Assembly (NCBI GenBank): GCA_964017065.1
Contig: OZ024788.1
Span: 4,666,887-4,730,886, forward strand
DNA from: Haliclona indistincta
Lineage: Eukaryota; Porifera; Demospongiae; Haplosclerida; Chalinidae
Reading direction: 5' to 3'
DNA length: 64,000 nt
Position 1 is the stretch's first letter, and the number at the start of each line of letters is the position of its first letter. A program made the translations under genes and the position numbers. Under the pieces are notes generated by a model. That model did no database searches and was not told the origin of the DNA. It worked only from the letters and a program-made list of their open reading frames with translations. Below, piece by piece: positions 51,494-63,300 of this stretch.

Positions 51494-54400
51494 GTTCTAG
51501 GTGCTTCTGTCAAGTATTCTATCAAAAGTTGGAAGGGATCAACCATTGGAAGACAACTCTTGCTTTTTATTCAAAAAAAAAAGAGCTAAATGTAAGTTAC
51601 ATGCATGTACTTTTATTATTATTATTTAACCCTTTAACCCCTAATGACGCCTTTAGGCGTCATAATTAGTACCACCCACATTGGACATCATAAATAGTGT
51701 TTAGAGTGCCTCAGAAGTCTCTAATTAAGCCAAAGTGTAGAAAGGGAATTTTCCTAAAAAAACGAAAATTGTTTCTCGCGCCTATTCAACAAAAACATCA
51801 CTGTGACCGAAGATTGACATAGGTTTGTATCCCGCAGAGCGGAAACAAAAGGCGCAAAGCGACGTGACGAAAAATTTGCATTTTTGTGGCTTCAGGATGC
51901 CCGGAAACGCACACTTTGCATTGACTATGGTCTAAACTGTCCTGTTTGCTCACCTGGACACCACCAGGTTTTTGTATCATTCACCATGGCTAGACGAAGA
52001 TCAAAATCAGCTGGAAAATGACGAGGCCGCAACACTTAAGTGGCTTCAATTCCGAAGTGGGAGTGGCCAACTTGGAGTTTAGCACATGGTCGTAAAATTT
52101 TATATGCCAGGAGAAGAGGGTGCTAGTTTGGAACAGCTAGCGTACGGGATGGTGGAGAAAATTGCAAGACAAATTACCAGTTTAGAGCAGGTCAAAATTT
52201 GGACGAAATAATTCAGCAATTAAAGGGTTAATAGTCAGACTGCAAAAATAATGAGAATCAGGGACCAGGGTGACGTCTTCAGAGCAGAAATTTAGCAGTT
52301 CCTTGCCAGAGAGAGCTTTTGTTTAGTACAAATGTTAGGAAAGACGCCAAGTCTCTGAGCTACACATGTAGCAAGTGACCCAATAAAAACAAGAAAATTA
52401 AAAGATTTCTATCGAAATCAAAGGGATGTAGTGATGAAGAAATCTACCACTGGTCCACAATTTAAACCAACTAGGAACAAGCATGGAATGATGACACAAT
52501 TGACTTGCTAACAGACCATAGATCCTACATCAGTGGCTGCTGTGGCTGACTATAGCTAGTTTAGCTAGTTGCTGTTGACTGACACATAACGTGCATTGAA
52601 TTGAATTCAACTTGTGACAAAATATTGATCTTATGTACAGCCACTGATGTAGGGATCTATGGTCTGTTAGCAAGTCAATCGTGTTACCATTCCATGGTTG
52701 TTCCTTGTTGGTTTACATTGTGGACCAGTAGTAGATTTCTTCATCACTACATCCTTTTGATTTCGATAGAAATCTTTTTAATTTTCTTGTTTGTGTCCTT
52801 TTTTCTTTTTCAGTGAAGTGCAGTTCAATATCATGCATGTACTGAGCTGTCTTTGTTTCGACCTTTAGTTTACTTTTACTGTTGTTGATGCCTTTTCTTT
52901 ATAATTATTACAGCTAAAAATTGATTGTCTAGCTGTACATATCAGCTCGCCTACGCATACATGCAGTGCATACGAGCCCCGCCCACACTTGTTTGTAGAC
53001 CAATACGGAGGACAGGTTATACTAATCTGGCAAGCGCAGAAAAGTGATCCTACACGAGCTTACCGTTCTTCGAAGACTCCAGACAAATAAAATATGTGTT
53101 CTCTGTGATTGATACGGTGCGGTGATACTCAAACTGGTCCTTGGTCACGTGCGCTAACCACTGCTTAGACTATAGCTTTGTGGTATTAGCCAATCAGATT
53201 GTCTAGTTGTTTGGATCTAAATCTCGTAATGTAATCCTGCCACCCATAATGTAATCCCGCCACGTGGTGCTAAAACAATAGATTACGATTATTGCGCAAA
53301 AAATAATACTGAATAATCAATAAAGTTAGCTATGGTAGATCTCTGGTGAGTCTCTCTTGAGTCTGGTTAGTCGTCGGAGCCAGTTTGTTTGCACAGTCGA
53401 GCCACTGTACTACTAAGCGAGGCGTGACCCAGTGGTTTCCGTGTGTACCAGCAGGTCTCAGTTGGAGAAAGCGATGGTTGCAGGTAGAATGCGTTGTCCA
53501 CTGGATCGTCAGGGCAAAGTTGTCTATACTTCTTAAGGTGGTGGGTTACCAGAATTAATGATATTCATGACTTTAGCAAGTACCTTTATTTTCTAGCCAT
53601 GGGTATTTGTACAGACAGACTTGAAGAGTGGAGTTTGCTTGTCTATCGATAGTCTTCGACCATACCAAGTTTCAGCCACGCAGCGTTAGCCATAGCGGAA
53701 AGACTTGCCCGCCCGATGGCGACCAAGAACGATCGGTCGGGGAGATTTTTCTTAAGTTGTGTGTAGCGTACAAAGCTAAAACTTCTCCAGCAAGCTCTCC
53801 TGCCATCTGTGATGAATCCGTTGCATGGATTTCGCCGGGCGATGCTCGTACGCTATTTTACAGCAATGCTGCCTGCAGCATACAGCTGTAATATTGCGTA
53901 CGAGCATCGCTCGGCGAAATCCATGCAACGGATTCATCACAGATGGCAGGAGAGCTTGCTGGAGAAGTTTTAGCTTCGTACGCTACACACAACTTAAGAA
54001 AAATCTCCCCGACCGATCGTTCTTGGTCGCCATCGGGCGGGCTCGTCTTTCCGCTATGGCTAATGCTGCGTGGCTGAAACTTGGTATGGTCGAAGACTAT
54101 CGATAGACAAGCAAACTCCACTCTTCAAGTCTGTCTGTACAAATACCCATGGCTAGAAAATAAAGGTACTTGCTAAAGTCATGAATATCATTAATTCTGG
54201 TAACCCGCCACCTTAAATAGAGCGACGAAGCATCTCTCGGGGTTCTGTGTGTTGGAGTAGCGAACAACAACCTTAGGCATAGTTTTGCATCCCTGTAGAC
54301 CATTAGGATGGTTCCTGGATGTGTCACGGTATTCGTGGTAGAGTAGATAAGGTTGCTCACCTGGCTTTTCGACCACCTCAACTTGGCAAGGTGAATGTCT

Positions 54401-57400
54401 CAATAGGCGATGCTCTCCCCCACTGCGTAGTGCGAAGTAAAGACCATTGTAGAAAACTACAGTGTCCAATAGCATTTTCGGTGTTTCACCTCCTAGCAAA
54501 CCTTTAGCCCATAGCAAGTCTTCAGTTAAAACTTCAACGGCGTTCTTCCTTGCGCTGCTCTGGAGCCTATTCATAGTTCTGCCCACAGGTATCCAAGGAA
54601 TATCGCCGTCAACGAAGACAGAACAAAAAGCGAGTGGTTGCTTTGCTTGTTTGATTTCGACTGGCTTGCGTCGTTTCTGTTCGCTGTTGCTATAGTCTAA
54701 ACCAGTTGGACAGTGCATCCAATCGGATCTACGCGATTTAGAAGCCCTCGCGCCGTTGCCATAGCAATGGCTCTTGGGCTTCTAAATCGCGTAGATCCTC
54801 GGATGCACTGTCTAACTATTATTTAGTCACGTGCGTATTGCCCAATCACAATAATGGCATCTAGCACTTAGCTGACAATGGATCATGATCGAGAAGTCGT
54901 GGAATATATATCGCTGTTTCTCTAAAAGCGAAGTTCGAAAGGCACCTGCCAGGAGAATTTTACGACTGTTCATGGGTGTTTTGGTCTTGGCACTGCTCGC
55001 ATAAAGGCGCTAGGCGCGCTGAAGAAAGAAGAAGAAGAAAACGAAGATGACGAAACTCGATTTTCACCGTTTCCAGGTTCGTCACTTTAGTAACAATTTC
55101 GAATGATCTCCTTGCTACTGTAAGATGGGGCAACGCCAGAGAGCAGATGTAAGTGTCTTTGGACGTTTAAAATTCATCACCAGGCGAAATATCAGCGTTT
55201 GAACGCTAATACATTGTACATGTATGTATAGCTGCCATCTTGTTTTCTCGTTCATCCCTACATAGGGAGTCACTACCGTGCCTCCCTAATACAGTACGTA
55301 TCGGTTATAGCGTGACCGTGAGTAACGATTTATCTGTTATAGTGATGGAATCACAAATATTCAAAACCAAAACGTTACCTTGCCATACCAATTGTATCGG
55401 GTATAGCAACAATAGTAGCATCATTGCTCCAGCCTCCGAAGGACTCAGCCACCTTAGTGCAAAATCCATTGTTTTAACTTAGGCACTCTCAAGAAAATTT
55501 CTGTCTGCTATTTTAGCAAAAACAAATATTATGGATTTTTGCTATATAGATATCCACTTCAGTGTATACGTTCAGTGCATGGCTCAGTTGGTTGAGCATT
55601 CGGTTGTGAATTGAAAGTACCCGGCTTGGATTGTTCATCTAAAAGTTTGTTTTTTTTCTTTCAAGTTCAAATTGTTGTGACATGCGATATACATGTATTG
55701 CAACATGTGACATTCAAAATCTATATCGTGGCAGCACTAATATAAATTATCGTCCATGACAGTAATATGACCTATGATATTGTTTGTGTTTGTGGTCACT
55801 TTAATAGCCACGCAATGCGTTGTGCATATTATATACATACGCGCACACGTATGGCGAGCATTGAACAGCTAAAATGCAGGTCTAGGGCTAGTTGTGACTG
55901 GCGCAATTTTTATGAATTAATTAGCAAAATTCGCCCGCATGCTTTGCGTGTTGTACTTTGTCCCCCTCTTTTTTATATCCTGCATCTGCTCCTGGATCTT
56001 TAGCAAAACGGCAAAGATACAGTCTGAGTTATAAGGGGTGCTTATGAGTTCAGTTCAAACCGAAGGTTTGTAGTACAAACCTTCGGTTTGAACTGAGCAT
56101 TATGTAGTACGAACTTTTTATATTGTGATGAATGTATTACGCATTATCCAGGAAGTTTTTTTATTGAATGATTTGCATTACATGTTTCCTGTTCCCATGT
56201 TGTGTAGATGTACTCGTTTTTTCATCATGTATACAGAGAATAAGGGAATTCTATCAGAATGCAAACCTTGGTTCAAATATTCAAGATGTACCGGCCACTG
56301 GATGGGTTAATAAAACAATCAATCCCATTATTATTTCAGTGTCAAATGGATGGAATGTGGTATCCAAAGATTTAGAGAAGGTGAATGACTAATAATGCAA
56401 CCAGGGGGAAGGTGCAGTCAACAGCTTTCTCGCTAATACTCATTATACAAGCAGTTCTTCCAGTAGTGTTATCATACAGCTAGCAATGTGTTCGTAGCTG
56501 CTTTACATCTGAAAATCTGGTCCGTAGCAACGACGCAAATCATTTTTGAAAAATTATTTTGTTAAGAATTTTTAATTTTCTACAGATTTGTTGTAAAGAT
56601 GTTCGGAATTATAATGGTGTGGGCAAGCCACCACACTGTGAGATGACATTCAAAGCCGACTCTGATGTCAAAGCTCCTCTTGACCTCACTGCTACTATTG
56701 GCATTGATGGAGGAGTATTTCGCGATTTGCTCTCATTCACTGTTTGTAGAGTAGCTGAAACACCTCCTGACATTGGTCAGTTACACAATTACAATTGTTA
56801 TGCTTATCCACTGCGTGTATTACACCTTTTTATACACTGTACACAGTGAAGGGAATTCAAGATTCTTTAGACTTAGTAAAACCTTGTAAGTAAGCTTACA
56901 TGTGCATTATAATACTTAGACTTCCTCTAAATATAATTTATACAGCTGATGCTGTTTCAATGTCTGATAAAAAAGCTCTAGCAACTGATCAAAACCCTCA
57001 AGCACCTCACGGTCGGTTACAATGGACTTAGAGAAATGTTGTTATTTTGTTCATTCAATATAGGGCTTGAAGTTACAGTTGCACGCTTAGATGATCCTAA
57101 TGCAGATATGACATGTAAACGTAAGTACACCACTTTTGAGAAGCGATAACAGTGGTATTACATGCTACTTCTTAAGGTGACGGGTAACAGTTACACCCCC
57201 GCACTTATGAATATAATTAGCGTGTAATACCAGCAATGTAAAATGGTTGCAATCAATGAGCTACATTTTTGGCGTCAAAATTTGCGAAGAGTGCTTACTT
57301 GCTGACCATTATACCTCGGCTGTTCCAATTGTACAGACCTTTGGACAGGGCCTGAGAGTAAAAACTTCGCCTGGACGTCAAAAATGCATGAGTTTCGATG

Positions 57401-59926
57401 AGTTTTGGCGCTAGTTGTTGCTCAAATGAACGGCGCTGTCAAGACTCATCGGTGTTTCACTCTGAAATCGCTTACCGGAATACCAAACAAAACACAATCA
57501 GGCCTTATAATGACTCCAGAAGTGTTGGTTGGTAGTAAACTTCGCTGTTATTCTGTCACAGTTTCCGTAAAATTTGACGCAGAAAATCTAAATTCCTACG
57601 TCTTAAGTTTTTGCCTCCTGCCGCCCGACTACAGCTCTGTATTTTCACAGCTCTCACGCTCCTCAAAAGAACAGTCTTAGGATCGCCTTCATGGCGTTCT
57701 TGCACTTTTTATTTTGACACAGTGTTAATATTTATTTTATGAATAATTAATTAGGCAAACAGTACCCGTCACCTTAAGTAATAATTATTTTGCTATGATT
57801 TCAGTGACTGTAGTGACTAGTGATACTAAGTGAGATATGAGCTTGAGAACAATCTTAGTATTATTGTGTACATTTTCTTTTATAGCAGAAGATACGGAAA
57901 AGAAACCACAAAGCCAGTTTCCAATGTAAGTCAACATATTCTGTGTCATACTGTATTAGTTTTGCCTCCAGACCACACTCTGTGCAGTAGTTGCACTCTA
58001 GCTCCCATTGTTACAAATGTACCTCTCTTGCACTCTAGCTCTCGTACGACCAGAAGCGCATAATAAAAGAGCAATTATAACAGAGTAGAAGAGTGAAGCA
58101 CCCACATGCATTTGATAAAAATTGGAAATCTACACATGATGGACGTGTTACTAAAGATTTGAGTAGATGATAGCTGCCATATGGCTTCAAGCTACTACCG
58201 TCAGCTTGGTTTCTGGCTGGATCTTTGTCTTAGGAGGCAACAGGAGCGCATAATGAGAGTGAGCGCGGTAAGGAGGCAGGAGCGGGACACTCCCACGCAC
58301 TTGATTAAAAATTACACCTCCACACATGATCGCCATGTTTCTAAAGATAGTCTTGTGATGGTCGACGGTAGTCGCGTATACGTACAGTTTCGTATTGGAT
58401 GGACTCTAGCCTTCTAGATGGTAAGAAGCAGCTTTATACTATCCCAGGACAATCATGCTTGTCTGCCAGCTCGAGTAGATACTGTTAACTTAAAGCAAGA
58501 AACGAGTCGAATCCGTGATGGTGGGCCGTCGTGCTGTTTCTCTACAGCTGGTATACGAGCACATGGAGATTGTCTGCGCATCATCGCGGGTGTAGAAAGC
58601 TTCTACGAGCTGTTGCTTACCTCAAGGAGCCTCTAACTGCCAAGTTCCATCCAATACGAAACTGTACGTACGCGTACCGTCGGCCATCACAAGTCTATCT
58701 TTAGAAACACGGCCATCATGTGTGAAGGTGCAATTTTTAATCAAGTGCGTGGGAGTGTCCCGCTCCTGCTTTCTTACCGCACTCACTCTCATTATGCGCT
58801 CCTGGAGGCAAGCATCGGCTTTCTATACACACGTAATAATACCCACACGTGCTCATGCACAAGCTGTAAAGGAGCAGCGTGTCTGTTCGTGAACGTATTT
58901 TTGCTCGTATCATGATTTAGCAATATCCACTGAAGGCAGCAAGCAATAGCGATCATCTTGGGATAGCTTCTTGCTTCCTAGAATAGCGAGGTGCATGGTC
59001 ATGCGGCCGGAGTGTCTCCACCTTTTTTAATTCAAAAAGCGTAAATTATTGTCTTGCGCGACGTCCGAGTGTCGTTTCAGTGGCTAAAAACCACCCCAAG
59101 GTTTTTAGATACGCTGATTCCAACTATTTTGTGGTTTTGACAACATTTTGCACTACAGTGCAACCTCGATTATCCGGACAGCTTTGGCCACCGAAATTTT
59201 CTAGACGTCCGGATAACCGAAAAAGTCCGGATAACGAAAATCAAAATGGCGGTCATTCACAAACATCCGAACGATGGCAATAGAGGCTTAGATTGTTGAG
59301 ATCTCACTCTCTTGTTCATGCAAACATTGTTTCCTACCGTGGGGAGGTGAAATAAACCAGACCGCTTGGCTACAGAACTGTAGAAAACAACGAGCAAACA
59401 GCAGCGTGGCCGTTAATCATAATTATTCATAACGTGAAACATTGTAAGCGCTAATTATATTCATAGAATTTTGTACATACCAAATATCTAATTATCCGAA
59501 AACAAGCTCCTCCGGCTAGTCCGGATAATCGAGGGTACGGATAATCGAGGTCCGGATAATCGAGGTTGCACTGTACTGTCAGGAACGAAACTAGTATTGA
59601 GGTGAAGGAGGTAGTTGCCTCATGAAATTAATATTTGTCTTTATAGTGGAGTGCTCTTTGCAGCAACGCCAACAAACCAACGAGAATGAACTGTCAGACA
59701 AAAGCACATTACCATAACCATAGAACAAGATTTTCTTGGAGACTGTTTTGTTATGAGTGTATTGAGGTTGATTGCTAATAATGAGAGGGGTGTGGGCTGG
59801 GGAGGAGGCTAGCCAGTATGTAGATGATGTTTTTCTGTGATAAAAGTTCTAACGTGTTTTCTTTCTAATAGGGAGAGTGAAAATGGATTCTATTATGTGA
59901 ATCTTGAAGAAGCTAGGAAAAAATAA
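51494..59926 (+). CDS. Gene A2: receptor-like paralogue, 3' exons and tail
   Basis: Exons: 51494-51591 (phase 1 to 0; CFCQVFYQKLEGINHWKTT), 56237-56380 (0 to 0; IREFYQNANLG, GWNVVSKDLEK), 56586-56775 (0 to 1; GVGKPPHCEMTFKADSD), 56946-57011 (1 to 1), 57064-57120 (1 to 1), 57886-57925 (1 to 2), 59872-59926 (ends GFYYVNLEEARKK and TAA). All phases match. An alternative last exon, 59647-59717 (ECSLQQRQQTNENELSDKST, then TAA), accepts phase 1. These are paralogous to gene B exons 61629-63891, where the module lies after the membrane span. The YVNL motif fits an SH2-binding site of the YxN type, which is inference. The 5' exons are not found; they may lie in the repeat-rich 34-51 kb stretch, or A1 may be the 5' part. 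Confidence 0.65.
51630..52227. mobile_element. TTAA MITE, CCCTTTAACCCC family
   Basis: TTAA at 51626-51629 and 52228-52231; subterminal hairpin GACGCCTTTAGGCGTC; shares ACTTAAGTGGCTTCA and TCACCTGGACACCACCAG with 4545-5379 and the 15.5-16.9 kb copies. Confidence 0.8.
52390..53170. repeat. Composite repeat, third copy
   Basis: Foldback 52390-52795 (AACAAGAAAATTAAAAGATT arm and mirror), then GCATACGAGCCCCGCCC at about 52970 and GGTCACGTGCGCTAACC at about 53150. Same order as at 30.2 and 32.3 kb. Confidence 0.7.
53282..54718 (-). pseudogene. Crypton-type (DUF3504) recombinase relic split by a MITE
   Basis: The minus strand starts near 54718 (MHCPTGLDYSNSEQKRRKPV) and contains LLWAKGLLGGETPKMLLDT, YNGLYFALRSGGEHRLL, EYRDTS and PKVVVRYSNTQNPERCFVAL, all typical of Crypton-derived DUF3504 proteins. 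At 54213 the frame runs into a TTAA MITE. Beyond it, from 53536, the frame continues KYRQLCPDDPVDNAFYLQPS, WYTRKPLGHASL and ARLCKQTG before a stop. Dropping the MITE and one TTAA keeps the frame. The C-terminal catalytic part is missing, so the relic was truncated as well as interrupted. Confidence 0.8.
53537..54212. mobile_element. GGTGGYGGG TTAA foldback MITE, near-perfect palindrome
   Basis: TTAA at 53533-53536 and 54213-54216. The two arms of about 330 bp are nearly identical mirrors around 53875, the best-preserved copy of the family. The opposite-strand open frames inside are mirror images of each other and are not genes. Confidence 0.92.
54722..54812. repeat. Hairpin with CGGATCTACGCGATTTAGAA arms
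   Basis: ATCTACGCGATTTAGAAGCC at the left and GGCTTCTAAATCGCGTAGAT at the right, exact mirrors; loop around GCCATAGCAATGGC. Similar to 26275-26435. Confidence 0.85.
54830..55292. repeat. Composite repeat, fourth copy (3' half)
   Basis: From GTCACGTGCGTATTGCC through GCTGACAATGGATC, GCCAGGAGAATTTTACGACTG, a GAAGAA tract and TCCTTGCTACTGTAAGATGG, ending CATAGGGAGTCACTACC and CTCCCT. Confidence 0.75.
55293..56236. other. A2 intron remainder with a tRNA-derived segment
   Basis: No exon recognised apart from the tRNA-like segment at 55572. AACCGAAGGTTTGTAGTACAAACCTTCGGTTT near 56058-56090 forms a strong short palindrome of about 34 bp. Confidence 0.45.
55572..55650 (+). repeat. tRNA-derived SINE or tRNA pseudogene
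   Basis: TGGCTCAGTTGGTTGAGCAT is a good tRNA A-box and D-arm; an anticodon-arm-like TTCGGTTGTGAATTGAAAG follows. The B-box region CCCGGCTTGGATTG is degenerate against GGTTCGANTCC, and a T-rich tract comes after. Hence probably a tRNA-derived relic, not a working tRNA. Confidence 0.5.
57176..57773. mobile_element. TTAA MITE, GGTGACGGGTA family
   Basis: TTAA at 57172-57175 and 57774-57777; ends GGTGACGGGTAACAG and TACCCGTCACC. Lies in the A2 intron between exons 57064 and 57886. A 91-codon frame inside is not supported as a gene. Another terminus is at 1521-1530. Confidence 0.8.
58235..58815. mobile_element. Foldback element in the A2 intron
   Basis: GCGCATAATGAGAGTGAGCG and CGCTCACTCTCATTATGCGC pair with one or two differences; arms about 170 bp, including TCCATCCAATACGAAACTG and mirror. 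A partial extra arm copy lies just upstream at 58090-58160. Confidence 0.8.
59156..59573. mobile_element. Tigger/pogo-type MITE (CAGTGCAACCTCGATTATCC)
   Basis: CAGTGCAACCTCGATTATCC begins at 59156 and is mirrored at the right end; TA flanks both ends (59154-59155, 59574-59575). The repeated TCCGGATAA motif near both ends is characteristic of pogo/Tigger-derived MITEs. Confidence 0.88.
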
Positions 59927-60315
59927 TTTACCGTTTTACCCATAATTATTATGTCTTGTTAAAACTTATGTGAGGAACTCTCTACTTTGTTGAACATAAA
60001 AAATATTAGCAAGTAGTGTATATATACACCTTGCAATCGTGTCGTAATAAGTGGACACACACACAAGCAAAGGAGTTTCACACCATGTACAGGTGGTTAT
60101 GCGGACCCAGCAGTAAGGATGGAACATACGTACGTGCCAGGGTACCTGTGCACTAAGCAGGTTCTAGGGCCTGTGCTAGGTATCTCTTGAAGCATAATAT
60201 GGCCATGCAGTCATCTTGCAGGAGCATCCCCATCCAAAACAGGCCTAGGAGGCGAGGCGTACACCTAGGTACTTTCCCTGGGACTTCCCCTTGTACTCTG
60301 TTGATAATTTTCACA

Positions 60316-63300
60316 ATGCGTGGGCGAACAATAACCCTACTCTCGCTCATGAAATGGCTGCCAGTGTTTGTTTTCTTCTGCATTGTTTCCTGGCGTGTCT
60401 TGTTGTCAGTCAAGCACAGAGTGAGCAACTCACAGTGTTACGATTCTCTATTAATTATTGTTATTAGTCACACTCACGCCAGCATCTCAATGTGTATCGT
60501 CAGATGAACCAGTCGCGACTTTCTCTTGCGAGACAACAACTAGTGCCCTTTTATGGATAACACATGAAGGCACAGTTCACCAGAGGTTCTATACAAATGA
60601 CTCTACTCATCTAATTAACGTACCAGAGAGTCTTGGACCATATGTTGTCGTTCAGTTGAACTCGATCGGCGTCAATGTCACCTTGAGCTCAGTAGCTACT
60701 GTCAATGTGTCTTCACTCAGTCTCGCTGGTATCAAGAATCTGAGATTAACTTGTGATGGTAATGGGGATGGAGTGGATGGTAAAGAGGCGCTGTTGATTG
60801 TTGCTAATGGTACGTTGGGGCAGGGTCCATCCCTCATGATCCATGCCTACAAAGGACTTGCACAACTAGTTAAAACACTCATTACTCTTTGTGTGTACAT
60901 GCAGGTCCTCCTTCTGCTCCTAATGTGACTTCTATCACACAAGACAGGATTAGCTGGAGTATGAGTGACTGTGCAGTGCAGTATGTGGTCACTATCATCA
61001 ACTCCTCTGATGGCAGTGTCTACCTCAACATCACCACTAGTGACACCAACACTACAGTGACACTTTCTACTGGAGTGGAGTACTGTGTTACAGTACTTGG
61101 AGTGGACAGTATTGGTAGGAGAGGATCACCCAGTCAACAGCAATGCTACAGCAGTGAGTGAATGATTATCGTGTGCAAGTACTCTATTTTTCCTTCTTCA
61201 GTTCCAAGTATGAGTTCGTCTATTACTATAATATCCTCTTCGATTGGTTCTACTACACTTACATGTATGTTTAGTTTATAGTGTTGAATGTATTCTGATC
61301 ATTGTGCCTATACAGCCTCACCCAGTCCTAGTACTCCTTCAGTTGATCCTCCTCCATCAGGTGTATCAGGAGGTGCTATAGCTGGTATAGCTATCGGAGT
61401 TTTAGTTCTGGTTATTGTTGTATCGGCTATTGTTGCTGTGTTGTTGCTGATTGTTCTTTATCAAAGACGAAGAGGTTTGTGTGTACTCTCAGTGCCTCAT
61501 TATTAATTTTCACTTGTTACTTTCATGTATTAGGACATAGCAAGTTACAAGAATTGCCTCTAGTTCAAGGTAAGTGTTATCATTACCAATAAGTTGTCAT
61601 GAGCTACAGTGTGGTATGTTACATACAGTAAAGTGTGTCTGTCAGATGTACTATCAAGAGATGGGTATCAATCAATGGAAGGTTGTATTTGTATTTGTGT
61701 TGTCAGAAGATCGTCTTGAGGTTAGTTATGAGAGAATGAATCATTGTTCATTACAATGTGTTCTTTATACAACAGAGTGTGAAGATGTTCTATAAAGATT
61801 TTAAAGATTATGGTTCTTCTATTGATTGTTATTGGAAATCATCTGACACAATACAAGTGAAGGTTACCAACAAACCTGATGGATGGACTGTTCTTACATC
61901 TGATTATAAGGTACATGAAGTAATTGCTAGTCTAGCGGAGTAGCTGTTGGCTCTTTTCACAAGTACAATTAATGAGTGAGGCCATAGCAAAGGCAAAGAG
62001 AGAGTCTAGCATGCGAGGCTCACATGAAACATAAGTACGTGAAGGAAATTCTCTGGTCGCTTTGTGTAGCAGCATTTTTATCAAAATCATGAATTTACCG
62101 TTTAGCCGGTTATTTTCGACAGGATTTTATTTTCGAACAACGACTACAGATCGAAAATTAAGTCCACGATAATTTGAATCATTTCAAAAATTTTGAACGC
62201 CCAAAATTTTCTCGTGCAAACACATGCAGATCAATGCTAGAGCCCCCACTTCCAACAGAATAATTATGACGGTAGCAGCGTGTAGCTTGGTGTGCGATAG
62301 CAGTAAAACTGAACGCCAAGCGCCTCTGTTAGAGAAATGTCTGACATGCACACTGAGGATTTTATTTTCGAACAGCGAGTGGGTATCGAAAATTAGATCC
62401 AATCTAAATTTTGCCAGATAAATTTTGACCATTGATAATATCCAGCTATACAGTAGTTGCCCATGATTCGTTAACTAAATTCATGATCGGAAACATTTTC
62501 ATTCATTTTTCTGTTTTGCTTTCGTTTTGATCCCACCTACATGTATTCCTAGCAAAAAACAGGACAAGTAAGTTAGTTCTAAAATTGATCGTACTAGTGT
62601 GCCAAAATGATAACTTTTCTACCGTACTGTTTTGAAGTTTGTTATATAGTATAAAATATAAAGTATGATATCAAAGGCATCGCCAGTGCTCTAAATGCCA
62701 TAGACCACACTCGCATTTGATAGAACACTGAGGGTGGGGGACGGGAAGCAACTGGAGAAAACTTGTTCATACAGCGATCGACTCCATTTTAGTTTCTCCT
62801 AGGTCAAACTTTTAACAAGTACATAGCAAACTTGGTGTTTCTGTTGCAATGATGGACAGGGTCTAACTTGCGCAAGAGCTGAGTTGGATTATGATTAGCG
62901 AGGCTTTAGATTAGACATACATGTAGTGTACAAAGAGACTGAGCAAACACATGTGCAATTTGAGCCCGAGCTAGAATGCTCGCGTATAATTATGGTGAAT
63001 TGCGGTGCTCAGGGTACGTGCTTCAAAGAATAGTCTACTACTAACAATGTGTCAAATAATGGGTTGCATACCCACCCATAGATTGCAAACAAGAGAGCTT
63101 TACGAACAACATTAATCATGTATCACGAACATCTATGATGATAACCGAAGGTGGTTAAATTTTACCGTTATATAGTCGCATAAGCTTATGCAGTATATAA
63201 TTATACCAGGCGTTTATTTCTTCTCTCTAGCATCTGGGTATGAGGTTATGTAAGGTTAGTGAAATGTACTAAAACGGAGAATTGCTGTCCGCATTTGGAG

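Noticed and set aside
54319..54695. Plus-strand frames opposite the Crypton relic
   Set aside because: Shadows of the conserved minus-strand DUF3504 sequence.
57405..57680. 91-codon open frame inside the 57-kb MITE
   Set aside because: Inside a TTAA-bounded repeat, with no recognisable motif and no splice signals.
60187..60315. Upstream extension of the gene B leader (MKHNMAMQSSCRS...)
   Set aside because: It precedes a better signal-peptide start at 60316 and has no receptor-like content.
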